Assembly (NCBI GenBank): GCA_963791805.1
Contig: CAWBTU010000006.1
Span: 1,860,001 to 1,924,000 of the forward strand
Direction of reading: 5' to 3'
Source: JACMJL01 sp963791805
GTDB taxonomy: Bacteria; Bacillota; Clostridia; Clostridiales; Clostridiaceae
DNA length: 64,000 nucleotides
Below are positions 24,604 to 32,941 of this stretch, one piece after another (position 1 is the first letter of the stretch; every line of letters begins with the position of its first letter). Below the pieces are notes generated by a model, which was given only the letters and a program-made list of their open reading frames with translations, did no database searches and was not told where the DNA came from. The position numbers were made by a program, and so were the translations under genes.

Positions 24604-26082
24604 CTATTTTGTTAAATCAATATTCATTTTATACTGTTCTTGGATTTCAGGTTGATCTGTAATTGGCAGTGCTATTTTATATTTTTTTGTTTTATCAATA
24701 GGTGGTAGTTTAATTGATACAAGTCTTTCTTGCATATTTTCCATAACAGCTATATCTGCATCTTGTTCACTAACATCATTATAATTCTCATCTAAAATCA
24801 CAGCACTAGTAATATTAGCATAGGAATATGCACCATTACCTTCGATTTTAAATGTAACTTTAGTTTCTTTTTCTGTTGCCTCAATATTCTTTATAACAGC
24901 AGTGTTACTATCCCCAACCTTTATTACTTGGTTCATTAACCTATCTATAGTACAAAATTCTCTGGCTTTATCTATATTAAATATATGAGTAACATTATCA
25001 ATCTTATATCCTTTTGATTTTTCCTCTGCTGTTATAGGTCTGGTCTTTGTTATAGTTTCCTGTGGAAGATTAAAATTTGTACTGTTTATCGTAGTTTGAA
25101 ATATATTATATATATTTTTATCAATGTATGTTTCTTTGAGCCCCCATTTCTTAAGTATAGGAACTACAGTCAGTGACTTAATGTTAGATAAATCGTCAAA
25201 TATCTCTATCCTTCCATTATATCTTTCCTTATTATAACTTTTATCATCTTTAGTCTGAACTATTCTTCCCTTTTCATCTATAACAATGAAGTCAAAGACA
25301 TAAGGTGCCAGACTTTCATTTGAGTGATCATAGATACCGGAATAAACCAATGTATTTCCTAAAGGACTAATTACTAACTTTTCTAGCTTTAATGTACTCT
25401 CTGGTAGCTTCATGCTTTTATCTAAAGATATGGTTTTTGAGTTTGTTGGATTTAAATTCTTAGATACTTTAAACTTTAAATTCCAAGGACCTTTTACCTT
25501 ATTAACATCAGGAATGTATATATCAATATCTACATTATCTGGCAAATTTAAATCTGTAATGTTTGCATAGGTCACCATCATTACTTTATTATTATCAATT
25601 TTTTTATCCTTAATATCATAAGCTCCTGGTGATTTACCATTAAGCTTTATATATGGCCATACATCTCCCTTACCTACCCTAAGATCCTTGCCCTCTACAG
25701 TGGAAGTTATGGCCAATGAATTATTATCAATGGTGATTTCATTCATAGTAATTCTTATGCCATTTTTCTTTACAGATTTATTTACACTAGTTGAAAACTG
25801 TTCATATTTATCAAAACTCTCCCCCATATCACCATCATGATTCATAAGCTTAAAAATTGCTTGTATACCTGGAATTGCTTGCACAGCACTAGGATTAACA
25901 ATACCTACTGTAGCTGTAATTGTTACAACTAGTATTGCAGCAGACGCAGCTATCTTTATATATATTTTTTTATGCTTTTCTATATTTCTCTCTTTCCTAC
26001 CTCTTTCAATACCTTTTTTCACAGACAAATCTATACCTGATGGAATTTTAATTTCATTTTTTAAGTTCTCTAAATTATCCAT
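24604..26082 (-). CDS. DUF4179-type membrane protein, probable anti-sigma partner
   Basis: A 492-residue single-pass protein. A cytoplasmic N terminus of ~45 residues (Lys/Arg-rich) is followed by the membrane helix IAASAAILVVTITATVGIV, then a large extracytoplasmic part beginning VQAIPGIQAIFKLMNHDGD, which is the usual start of DUF4179 regions, and extended beta-rich sequence with Gly-Lys segments. In clostridia and bacilli such proteins are encoded directly after ECF sigma factors and are taken to be their membrane-bound regulators. Here the ATG lies one base after the sigma stop, strong evidence of coupling. No zinc-finger motif is visible in the cytoplasmic part. Confidence 0.85.
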   Translation of the reverse strand: MDNLENLKNEIKIPSGIDLSVKKGIERGRKERNIEKHKKIYIKIAASAAILVVTITATVGIVNPSAVQAIPGIQAIFKLMNHDGDMGESFDKYEQFSTSVNKSVKKNGIRITMNEITIDNNSLAITSTVEGKDLRVGKGDVWPYIKLNGKSPGAYDIKDKKIDNNKVMMVTYANITDLNLPDNVDIDIYIPDVNKVKGPWNLKFKVSKNLNPTNSKTISLDKSMKLPESTLKLEKLVISPLGNTLVYSGIYDHSNESLAPYVFDFIVIDEKGRIVQTKDDKSYNKERYNGRIEIFDDLSNIKSLTVVPILKKWGLKETYIDKNIYNIFQTTINSTNFNLPQETITKTRPITAEEKSKGYKIDNVTHIFNIDKAREFCTIDRLMNQVIKVGDSNTAVIKNIEATEKETKVTFKIEGNGAYSYANITSAVILDENYNDVSEQDADIAVMENMQERLVSIKLPPIDKTKKYKIALPITDQPEIQEQYKMNIDLTK

Positions 26083-26083
26083 A

Positions 26084-26605
26084 TTAAACTATCTCCTTAC
26101 CCATAAATATTCTCAATTTGCTTAACCCCTTATTAAGATAAGTTTTCACAGTACCTACTGGACAATTCAACACCTCAGAAATCTCAGCTATAGTAAGATC
26201 CTGAACATATTTTAGGACTATCACATTCTTGTACTTATCTTCTAACTTATCAATAGAATTCAAGATATCTAGATTTTCTTCTAACCTAGTGTCCTCATGA
26301 TAATTGGGTTCATTTGACATAGTATCTACTAAAGATACAATTTTTTTCTCTTTATTAATAAAATTAATAGCACTATTGATTAATATCTTAGTTATCCAGG
26401 TTTTAAAATATTTAGGCTCCTTTAATTTGCTAATAGATATGTAAGCTTTATATACAGTATCCTGTAATATATCTAATGAATCTTCTTCATTTTTTGCATA
26501 AGCAAATGCTGTCCTATAAAGTCCTTCTTTGCTAATATCCATAAGATACTCAAAAGCTTTTTCATCTCCATTAATTGCTAGCTTCACCTGTTCTTCTATA
26601 ATCAT
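26084..26605 (-). CDS. ECF-type RNA polymerase sigma factor
   Basis: A 173-residue sigma-70-family protein of the extracytoplasmic function class. Region 2 shows FAYAKNEEDSLDILQDTVYKAY and FKTWITKILINSA; region 4 shows LEDKYKNVIVLKYVQDLTIAEIS followed by the recognition helix PVGTVKTYLNKGLSKLR. The ATG follows AAAGGAG by seven bases. It forms a two-gene operon with the DUF4179 membrane protein. I could not find a convincing ECF-type autoregulatory promoter (AAC / CGT elements) upstream. Confidence 0.93.
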   Translation of the reverse strand: MIIEEQVKLAINGDEKAFEYLMDISKEGLYRTAFAYAKNEEDSLDILQDTVYKAYISISKLKEPKYFKTWITKILINSAINFINKEKKIVSLVDTMSNEPNYHEDTRLEENLDILNSIDKLEDKYKNVIVLKYVQDLTIAEISEVLNCPVGTVKTYLNKGLSKLRIFMGKEIV

Positions 26606-26881
26606 ATTTTTACTCCTTTAAATTTCCATTACGCGCAATTTATATTTTACATCTATTAGACAATGAAAATCACTAATCTGTTTTAATTTTTTTAAATATT
26701 ATAAAGAAAAGACGATTTGTCCTTTCAAACTATTTTATTTTCTAAAATTTAACCAAGTAAATCAGATGAAAATATTTTTTTATAACAAAATAACACATTG
26801 AAATTCAAGGCTCTCTAGGCTATGTCAGCCAACAAATTTTGACAAATTGCTTTAATTTATATGTTTTTTTATTAAATAGTA

Positions 26882-26910
26882 TTGACATTTTTTTATCAAA
26901 GATATATATT
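26882..26910 (+). promoter_or_regulatory. Sigma-A promoter of the first ohrR-like gene
   Basis: TTGACA (26882-26887), 17-base spacer and TATATT (26905-26910). The predicted start near 26917 is immediately followed by the phased CAATTG repeats, so a bound regulator would block it. The rest of the 26606-26880 stretch is AT-rich and holds one small hairpin (GAAAAGAC / GTCCTTTC near 26707-26727) of unclear role. Confidence 0.65.
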
Positions 26911-26920
26911 ATAGATGAAT

Positions 26921-26956
26921 CAATTGTATGCAATTCAATTGCAGCCAATTCAATTG
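26921..26956. promoter_or_regulatory. OhrR-like operator array
   Basis: CAATTG occurs at 26921, 26936 and 26951, an exact 15-bp period. Each interval forms a palindrome AATTG-N4-CAATT (spacers TATG and CAGC). The array starts at the predicted transcription start, a position suited to autorepression. Confidence 0.6.
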
Positions 26957-26986
26957 TGGTGGCTGCAAAGACTAACCTAATCGGAA

Positions 26987-27433
26987 GTGATTATTATTAG
27001 TACTAATAAACATTTAATCGTAGAAGATCAGCTTTGTTTTATTTTATATGCTTGTTCAAAAGAAGTCATTAAAAGGTATAAAGTCTATCTTCAAGAACTG
27101 GACCTAACCTATACTCAATACCTTGCTATGATTGTATTATGGAATGAAGATAATATTCCAGCAAAAGAGCTCGGGAGAAAATTATACCTTGATTCAGGTA
27201 CAACTACCCCACTGCTTAGAAAACTAGAGAGTAAAGGATTAGTCGAACGTGTTATTGATGAAAATGATGCAAGATTTGTTTTAGTAAAAGTAACACAAAA
27301 GGGATATGAACTCAAAGCTAGGGTGATGATTATCCCAGATAAAATACGAACTGAAACAGAAATTTCATTAGATGAAGCAAATAAATTTATAAAAATTTTA
27401 AAAGTTATACTTGAAAAAGTCAATAACACATAA
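26987..27433 (+). CDS. OhrR-like MarR regulator with the conserved sensing cysteine
   Basis: A 148-residue MarR-family protein of the OhrR type: QLCFILYACSKE near the N terminus (peroxide-reactive Cys in the LCF context), LDLTYTQYLAMIVLW, helix-turn-helix AKELGRKLYLDSGTTTPLLRKLE and wing DENDARFVLV. OhrR proteins repress organic-peroxide defence genes and release DNA when that Cys is oxidised. The start is a GTG with a weak GGAA-type site. No ohr gene follows; instead there is a second paralog and then a polytopic membrane protein. Phased palindromes at its promoter indicate autoregulation. Confidence 0.9.
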   Translation: MIIISTNKHLIVEDQLCFILYACSKEVIKRYKVYLQELDLTYTQYLAMIVLWNEDNIPAKELGRKLYLDSGTTTPLLRKLESKGLVERVIDENDARFVLVKVTQKGYELKARVMIIPDKIRTETEISLDEANKFIKILKVILEKVNNT

Positions 27434-27575
27434 CATACTGTAGAATATTTTTATGACAATCAATGTAAACGTTATTCAATGCGATATAAGTCTATTGAAT
27501 TAATTACTTTTAGAATTTCTTTGTGAATTATTAGATTTGCACGTGTTTGTAACGATTGTAAGTTAACGTAATCTT

Positions 27576-27610
27576 AATTGTACTTAATTAAATTGAGACT
27601 AATTAAAATT
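27576..27610. promoter_or_regulatory. Second OhrR-like operator region
   Basis: AATTG at 27576 and 27591 recurs with the same 15-bp period as in the first array, each followed by AATT after five bases. It lies directly upstream of the second regulator, so both genes may be controlled by the same proteins. Confidence 0.5.
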
Positions 27611-27625
27611 TGAATTGATTCGAGC

Positions 27626-28072
27626 GTGATTATTATAGTTAGTGATGAAAATTTAATCTTAGAAAATCAGCTTAGTTTTATAATGTATGCATGCTCGAAA
27701 GAAGCAATTAAACGTTATAAAACTTACCTTGATGAAATAGGTTTAACCTATACTCAATATTTAGCAATGCTTGTTTTATGGAATGGAGATAACATTCCAG
27801 TTAATGAGTTAGGAAAGAGGTTATATCTAGATTCAGGTACAATTACTCCCCTTCTTAAGAAACTTGAAATTAAGGAGCTAATAGACCGAGTTCGTGATAC
27901 CAATGATGAAAGAACTGTTCTTGTTAGCGTATCACCAAAAGGATATGAACTCAAAGCTAGAGTAAGAAATGTACCAGAAAAAATACTATTAGGAACCGGC
28001 GTTCCAGAAGAAGAAGCAAATATCGTTTTAGAAATGTTAAAATCCATATTATTTAGGGTTAATAAAAAATAA
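27626..28072 (+). CDS. OhrR-like MarR regulator, sensing Cys replaced by Ser
   Basis: A 148-residue paralog of the preceding gene with the same length, the same GTG-ATT-ATT start context and closely similar sequence throughout, clearly a tandem duplication. The critical difference is QLSFIMYACSKE in place of QLCF, so the usual peroxide-sensing Cys is Ser; a neighbouring Cys in YACSKE is present in both. The helix-turn-helix VNELGKRLYLDSGTITPLLKKLE is intact. It may bind the same operators yet respond differently. It lies about 110 bases upstream of the DUF5692-like membrane gene, its likely target. Confidence 0.9.
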   Translation: MIIIVSDENLILENQLSFIMYACSKEAIKRYKTYLDEIGLTYTQYLAMLVLWNGDNIPVNELGKRLYLDSGTITPLLKKLEIKELIDRVRDTNDERTVLVSVSPKGYELKARVRNVPEKILLGTGVPEEEANIVLEMLKSILFRVNKK

Positions 28073-28182
28073 ATTTCTTCTGGCTTTGCGCTGTATGTCT
28101 GTTGAATATAATTCAACAAAAATTGCATAATTAATTTTCAAAATATATTTTACACATTTATTTATTTTAGGGAGGTTATTGT

Positions 28183-29166
28183 ATGTTTAATTTTCACAGT
28201 GGAACATCCACAGCAGCTGCATGGGCTGTTTGGTTACTTGTTCTTGTAGCACTCTTTGGACTTAATGAAATAACTAGAAGATCAAAATGGATTGGATTCT
28301 TTTCTTTTGTAATTTTACCAACATTTCTTTCAATATTATGGTTTACAGCATTAAGTGATACAACTTATACTGACTGGTTCCATTTGGCAAAGGTTTATTC
28401 CTCTACAGCTGGATGTATCGGTTTTTGGTGCATCAGACACGTTAAAGGTAAAAACAAATTAACAGGAATTGAATGGAAATTATCTGATAAAAAATGGGCA
28501 TTATGTTTCCCACCTTTAATCCTTGCTATCAATATTGCAGAAGCAGTATCTCGTGATTTCGAGGTAGGACACCTATATGATGGTAAGCATTTCCATTACA
28601 CTGCTTCAGGTAACGATATGTGGTTATTTGGTGGTTCATGGAATTACATGAATGGTATCGCTGGTATTTTAAATATTATAGCTATTACTGGATTTATGGG
28701 AATTGTTATACGTAAAAAGACTGCTAAAGATACTAGTATGGATATGTTATGGCCAGATATGTTGTGGTTTTGGATAATCGCATATGATCTTTGGAATTTT
28801 GCATATACTTACAACTGTCTACCAGGTCACGCTTGGTACTGCGGTATGGCATTACTAATAGCTCCAACACTTTGTGCATTTACAATTGGTAAAGGAGCAT
28901 GGTTACAACATCGTGCACAAACTCTAGCACTATGGTGTATGTTTGCACAGACCTTCCCAGATTTCCAAGACAACAGTAAGTTCCAAGTTACATCAACAAA
29001 CAATGGAACTGCACTATTTACATTTAGTTTCTTAGCTTTAGTTGTCAATGTATTAGTAATTGGTTACATGGCATACAAAGTAGTTAAGACAAAGAGAAAT
29101 CCTTATACTGCAGAACTTTATACTGATCTTGGTAAATATCAAGAAGTTAAAGCGCTTGCTGAATAA
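28183..29166 (+). CDS. Polytopic membrane protein, DUF5692-like
   Basis: A 327-residue protein with about eight to nine hydrophobic segments and many Trp residues (for example WAVWLLVLVALFGL, MDMLWPDMLWFWIIAYDLWNFAYTYNC). I recall this pattern from the uncharacterised DUF5692 family, but I cannot verify it here. A strong ribosome site (GGGAGG) and well-filled common codons suggest good expression. It follows two OhrR-like regulators on the same strand, so it may be induced by oxidants or electrophiles. Conserved His and Cys residues (SSTAGCIGFWCIRH, NCLPGHAWYCG) could bind metal or heme, which is speculation. Confidence 0.75.
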   Translation: MFNFHSGTSTAAAWAVWLLVLVALFGLNEITRRSKWIGFFSFVILPTFLSILWFTALSDTTYTDWFHLAKVYSSTAGCIGFWCIRHVKGKNKLTGIEWKLSDKKWALCFPPLILAINIAEAVSRDFEVGHLYDGKHFHYTASGNDMWLFGGSWNYMNGIAGILNIIAITGFMGIVIRKKTAKDTSMDMLWPDMLWFWIIAYDLWNFAYTYNCLPGHAWYCGMALLIAPTLCAFTIGKGAWLQHRAQTLALWCMFAQTFPDFQDNSKFQVTSTNNGTALFTFSFLALVVNVLVIGYMAYKVVKTKRNPYTAELYTDLGKYQEVKALAE

Positions 29167-29202
29167 AATACCGTTATCTGTTATAAACATTTCTTTACAA
29201 TA

Positions 29203-29245
29203 AAAAGAAAAGCTACTGATTTTCAAGTCAGTGGCTTTTCCTTTA
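29203..29245. terminator. Bidirectional terminator between convergent genes
   Basis: AGAAAAGCTACTGA (29206-29219) pairs with TCAGTGGCTTTTCCT (29228-29242) with T-rich flanks on both sides, separating the DUF5692-like gene from the convergent methyltransferase gene. Confidence 0.75.
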
Positions 29246-29269
29246 TGCTTTTTTATAAACATCATAAAA

Positions 29270-30070
29270 CTAAATTTTATTATATTTAGCAACCATCAAA
29301 GCACCAATCATTTCAATATCGAAATTGTGAAAATTAGCATTTTCCAGCATTTTCTTATATGAACTCATAGGAATGCTATTATTAAAAAAACCTCTAGGAA
29401 TCATTACTTTATTAATCATAAAATCTGAAAATTTACGTTCATTTGAACATGCTACCGTCATTATCATAGGAGCATCACTTTTTAAGATTCTTCCAATATC
29501 CTTAGCTCCTTCTTCTGGTTTTGGGAATGCATGGAACCCATTTAATGAGAAGCAACCATCTAAGCTTTTATCTTTAAAAGGTAAATTACTTACATCTCCT
29601 CTAACAAAAATAACATTTTCAATTCCTGCTTCCTCACATCTTTTCTTTGCAACCCTTAACATACCAATAGAATAATCTAAGGCTATAAAAAGGCTATTGG
29701 GTTTTGCTTTGTATGCTTCAATGCCAAAAAAAGCTGTGCCACAAGGAACATCTAGTATAGAACCATCTGAAAACTTACTTATAGATTCAGCAAAATATGG
29801 TATTTTACTTTTATTAACCCCCCAAACAAGTTTTAAAAACAAAGCATTTTTAACTACTCTATCATATTTATCTACAGAAAATGAATTATAACTCTCTTCA
29901 ATTTCTGCTTGCTTATCATCATTGCTTTTTACAACAAAATCAATAATTCCATCAGTAATCTTATAAGTTAATCCTTCCTCTGATTCCAAATAATCCACGT
30001 GGAAATTTAAGTTTGATCCTGTTTGTGGACATTTAAAAATATTTAATACCTTATCAATACTTGCTTTCAT
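29270..30070 (-). CDS. Class I SAM-dependent methyltransferase (UbiE/type 11)
   Basis: A 266-residue protein. A Trm112-like opening (LNIFKCPQTGSNLNFHVDYL) is followed by the methyltransferase domain with motif I ILDVPCGTAFFGIEA (about 105-119), the acidic loop FIALDYSIGML, and NVIFVRGDVSNLPFKDKSLDGCFSLNGFHAFP, as in UbiE-type enzymes. The leading segment of such proteins is a zinc-ribbon relic; here only one Cys remains. GGAGGAATAACAA lies upstream of the ATG. The substrate is unknown. It is monocistronic and convergent with the DUF5692-like gene. Confidence 0.88.
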   Translation of the reverse strand: MKASIDKVLNIFKCPQTGSNLNFHVDYLESEEGLTYKITDGIIDFVVKSNDDKQAEIEESYNSFSVDKYDRVVKNALFLKLVWGVNKSKIPYFAESISKFSDGSILDVPCGTAFFGIEAYKAKPNSLFIALDYSIGMLRVAKKRCEEAGIENVIFVRGDVSNLPFKDKSLDGCFSLNGFHAFPKPEEGAKDIGRILKSDAPMIMTVACSNERKFSDFMINKVMIPRGFFNNSIPMSSYKKMLENANFHNFDIEMIGALMVAKYNKI

Positions 30071-30181
30071 TTGTTATTCCTCCATTTTTTAAATAGATTA
30101 ACTATGAAAAATTAATCTAAAAATACAATCAAGGTAAATTATACCACATGCCCTATTATTTTCATATAAATATTAACATAT

Positions 30182-30775
30182 TTATGGTTTTAAAAACCCT
30201 TTTTCAATTGAATCCTCAATTACTTCCTTCACATATTCCCATAACAACGGAGTATTTTCTTGTAAAGGTTCATTTCTTTTTAAAACTTTTGTACTATCTA
30301 TTCCTGGTTTCCTCCAGGTATATCCACTGGTATTATAATTAAGAATCAGCGGTTGAAGTCTATCAAGGCATGCAGCAAAACGTGCTTCTGGAGTTTCCAT
30401 ATCTTCAAATTCACACCAAAGCTCCATAATTTCTTTTGCTTGATCTGAAGGCAAGATATTAAACAATCTTTCTGCAGCAATCTGTTCACGCAGCTCTTTA
30501 TCTTCATTAGCTTTTTCATCATAACAAAAAGTATCACCTGCATAAATTTCAACAAGGTCATGTATTAGAACCATCTTTACAACTTGTAAAATATTTACAT
30601 CTTTCGCTACTGAATGTTCTGATAGCAAAAGTGCCATAATAGCTAAGTGCCAAGAGTGTTCTGCATCGTTTTCATTTCTTGCAGTTCCAATAACAACATT
30701 CTGTCTGAAAATTTGTTTAGCTTTATCAATCTCTACAATAAATTCAATTTGTTTTAATAATCTTTCATTATCCAT
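30182..30775 (-). CDS. HD-domain hydrolase (YfbR-like)
   Basis: A 197-residue HD-domain protein. Metal-binding residues are visible in NDAEHSWHLA, LIHDLVEIYAGDTF and the distant Asp in ARFAACLDRLQPLILN, matching the YfbR/HDDC2 group of 5'-deoxynucleotidases and related hydrolases. The ATG at 30775 is preferred since AGGTGA lies upstream; the open frame begins earlier at 30805. It starts 33 bases after the amidohydrolase stop, so the two are likely co-transcribed. Confidence 0.85.
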   Translation of the reverse strand: MDNERLLKQIEFIVEIDKAKQIFRQNVVIGTARNENDAEHSWHLAIMALLLSEHSVAKDVNILQVVKMVLIHDLVEIYAGDTFCYDEKANEDKELREQIAAERLFNILPSDQAKEIMELWCEFEDMETPEARFAACLDRLQPLILNYNTSGYTWRKPGIDSTKVLKRNEPLQENTPLLWEYVKEVIEDSIEKGFLKP

Positions 30776-30807
30776 TTGAATATCACCTGCATTCATAATT
30801 TTCATTG

Positions 30808-32370
30808 TTATACTTTACGTTTACTAAGTAGTCCCTTCAGTATAAGCCTCACTATATTTTGGGATTGCTTTTTATAAGCATTACCAGATAGAATTAACTT
30901 TTCTACTTTAATACTATTAAGTTTGTTAATCGGTAGGTCATAAGGATTTTCCGAAAGTATGGTCATATCAGCGATTTTCCCAATCTCTAAACTTCCCCTA
31001 TTAATTTCATCAAAGGAAGTCCAATATCCATAATAAGTAGCCATTCTCAATGCCTCAAAAACTGTAATAGCTTGTTCCTTTACAGGGTGATTACATGCAT
31101 TATGTATCCAGTTTATTGGGTCAGGGCTTGTACATGGCGCATCAGAGCCCATTGATAAAATTACACCTTCATCTAAAAAACTTCTTAAAGGATTTAGGTT
31201 AGCTTCTCTTTCACCTAAAATATTCCTTAAGTACCAATCTGGCTCTTGAGGCCAAATAATAAAAGCAGTTTGCAAAGGAATTTGAATATTGTATTTTGCG
31301 CAAATTTTTATGCCGTCTTCAGTAGGCAGACATGCATGGATAATTCCATGGCGATGATCTTTTCTAGGGAAATCATCTAAAGCAGCTTTCAAAGCCTTAG
31401 TAGCTTGATTGAAAGCCGCGTCCCCTATGGCATGCAATTCAATCTGAAGCCCTTGTCTATTAGCTTTTTTGCAAAACTCTGTAACCTTTTCATCACTATA
31501 ATAGAGTACTCCACTATTTTCTGTGCCTTCATATGGGGTTAATAAGGCCGCATCCATTGAACCAAAACAGCCATCTAAAGCTGTAGCAAAACAACCTCCT
31601 ATTCTTGGAAGTTTCCGTTTAATAACTTTATTTATGTCCATAGTTTGAAAAAATACTCTCGTCTGAAAGTCTCTTTCAGCGCCTTTTCCTACTATCCTCT
31701 CAAGATCAACATCCAAATCTCTTGGGAATCCTACTCCACTAACTGTATGAATCATCCCTATACCTTTTTCAGCTATTGTATCAAATGTTTTTTGCATGTT
31801 TTTCACTAACTCAATAGGAGAAACTGAATTAGTAACAAAATCACTTATAGCAAAAAAAGCCTCTTGATTCATCTCCCCAGTATCAGCATCATAGCCTCTT
31901 AATTTTTTAATTTTATCATCCAATTTATCTATCATAGCCTGATTTATTATAGAAGCATGTCCATCATATTTTACTACCATAATTGGCTTATCTCTAGAAA
32001 CTTCATCTAATTCACTCCTACTTACTAGTCTTCTTTCCTCAACTGAGTAAGGTGAAGCTCCAAAGGCTATAACAATCTTATTTTTTGATTTTTTAACATA
32101 TTCCTTAAGCATATTAACTAATTCAATATTATTCTTTGCTTCCATAACATTAAGTCCAGAATTAAATACTGCAAAACTCGCAAAATGCAAGTGAGTATCA
32201 CAAAATGAAGGCAACAGAGCCTTATCTCCTAAATCAATAACTTTTAAGTTCTCGTACTCTTGTAGTAAGGAATCACCAATATATACTATTTCCCCTTTTT
32301 CTTCCACTAAATATTTTGCAACAGTGTTCTTACTGTCGCAAGTTATTATGCTTCCTTTATATATATTCAA
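30808..32370 (-). CDS. YtcJ-like amidohydrolase
   Basis: A 520-residue metal-dependent amidohydrolase of the YtcJ/AepA group. It shows the short N-terminal beta-sandwich, DTHLHFASF (metal-binding His-x-His), a carboxylation/metal Lys region KPIMVVKYDGHAS, ELHAIGDAAFNQA, HRHGIIHA and MGSDAPCTSPDP (catalytic Asp). The C-terminal part returns to the beta-sandwich with IADMTILSENPYDLP. Members hydrolyse N-acyl or cyclic amide substrates; the specific one is unknown. It is upstream of, and probably co-transcribed with, the HD-domain gene. Confidence 0.88.
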   Translation of the reverse strand: MNIYKGSIITCDSKNTVAKYLVEEKGEIVYIGDSLLQEYENLKVIDLGDKALLPSFCDTHLHFASFAVFNSGLNVMEAKNNIELVNMLKEYVKKSKNKIVIAFGASPYSVEERRLVSRSELDEVSRDKPIMVVKYDGHASIINQAMIDKLDDKIKKLRGYDADTGEMNQEAFFAISDFVTNSVSPIELVKNMQKTFDTIAEKGIGMIHTVSGVGFPRDLDVDLERIVGKGAERDFQTRVFFQTMDINKVIKRKLPRIGGCFATALDGCFGSMDAALLTPYEGTENSGVLYYSDEKVTEFCKKANRQGLQIELHAIGDAAFNQATKALKAALDDFPRKDHRHGIIHACLPTEDGIKICAKYNIQIPLQTAFIIWPQEPDWYLRNILGEREANLNPLRSFLDEGVILSMGSDAPCTSPDPINWIHNACNHPVKEQAITVFEALRMATYYGYWTSFDEINRGSLEIGKIADMTILSENPYDLPINKLNSIKVEKLILSGNAYKKQSQNIVRLILKGLLSKRKV

Positions 32371-32470
32371 ACCCGTTCAGCTCCCTTTAACTTATTTTAT
32401 CAATTAAGGATAATATGCTCTTTCTAAAATTATTATAACTCTTTTAAATTCTGTTTTCATTAATATAAGA

Positions 32471-32530
32471 AATAAAAAAACAGCACCCCATAAATCGTCT
32501 CATAAAATGAATGAAGCGACGTGGAATGCC
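32471..32530 (-). terminator. Imperfect terminator after the 100-residue ORF
   Basis: GCACCCCATAAATCG (32472-32486) pairs imperfectly with CGACGTGGAATGC (32518-32530), and the minus strand continues TGTTTTTTTATT. It ends the transcript of the following small gene. Confidence 0.55.
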
Positions 32531-32548
32531 TTTTACTCTGGATAACGA

Positions 32549-32851
32549 CTACTGTAATGAAGCTAAATAACGTTGTCCCCTGTAAGTTATTTTAGCCTTA
32601 TTATCATAAATAGTTATCTTTCCGCCAGCTGAAGCAAATCGAACATTTTCTATACATCCCTTATCTTTTTCAAGAGAATGTAATATACTCATTACTAAGT
32701 CATTGGGATATTTGGGTATAAAGCTTGTTATGTCCAGTTCTTCAAGTTCTTGTAACTCAGTCAATATTACTTTTTCTATCTCTAGTTCAAGTGCTTTAGC
32801 CTTTTCTAGTTCTAAGTCTATGACTTCCTTCTTAACAACTTTCTTTTTCAT
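32549..32851 (-). CDS. Hypothetical 100-residue protein
   Basis: An unrecognised protein with a charged, helical N-terminal half rich in Lys and Glu (LELEKAKALELEIEKVILTE) that could form a coiled coil, and a C-terminal half with two or three beta segments (FASAGGKITIYDNKAKITYRG). GGGGGTTAGG precedes the ATG. It follows the histidine kinase gene by 90 bases on the same strand and may be the last member of the mprF-linked cluster. Confidence 0.6.
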   Translation of the reverse strand: MKKKVVKKEVIDLELEKAKALELEIEKVILTELQELEELDITSFIPKYPNDLVMSILHSLEKDKGCIENVRFASAGGKITIYDNKAKITYRGQRYLASLQ

Positions 32852-32941
32852 AACCTAACCCCCAAGAATATATTTGCCTCTTCTAGTATATATTCTTTAT
32901 CACTTATTAACAACCATTGCTTTCAGAATATACTGAAAATA

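Noticed and set aside
26707..26727. Hairpin upstream of the ECF sigma gene as an ECF-type promoter
   Set aside because: The CGTC-like element is only seven bases from the TGAAA-like element, far too close for an ECF promoter; left as an unexplained hairpin.
26915..26980. Short ORF starting ATGAATCAATTG upstream of the first ohrR-like gene
   Set aside because: Its ATG coincides with the predicted transcription start and it has no ribosome site; the repeats are better read as operators.
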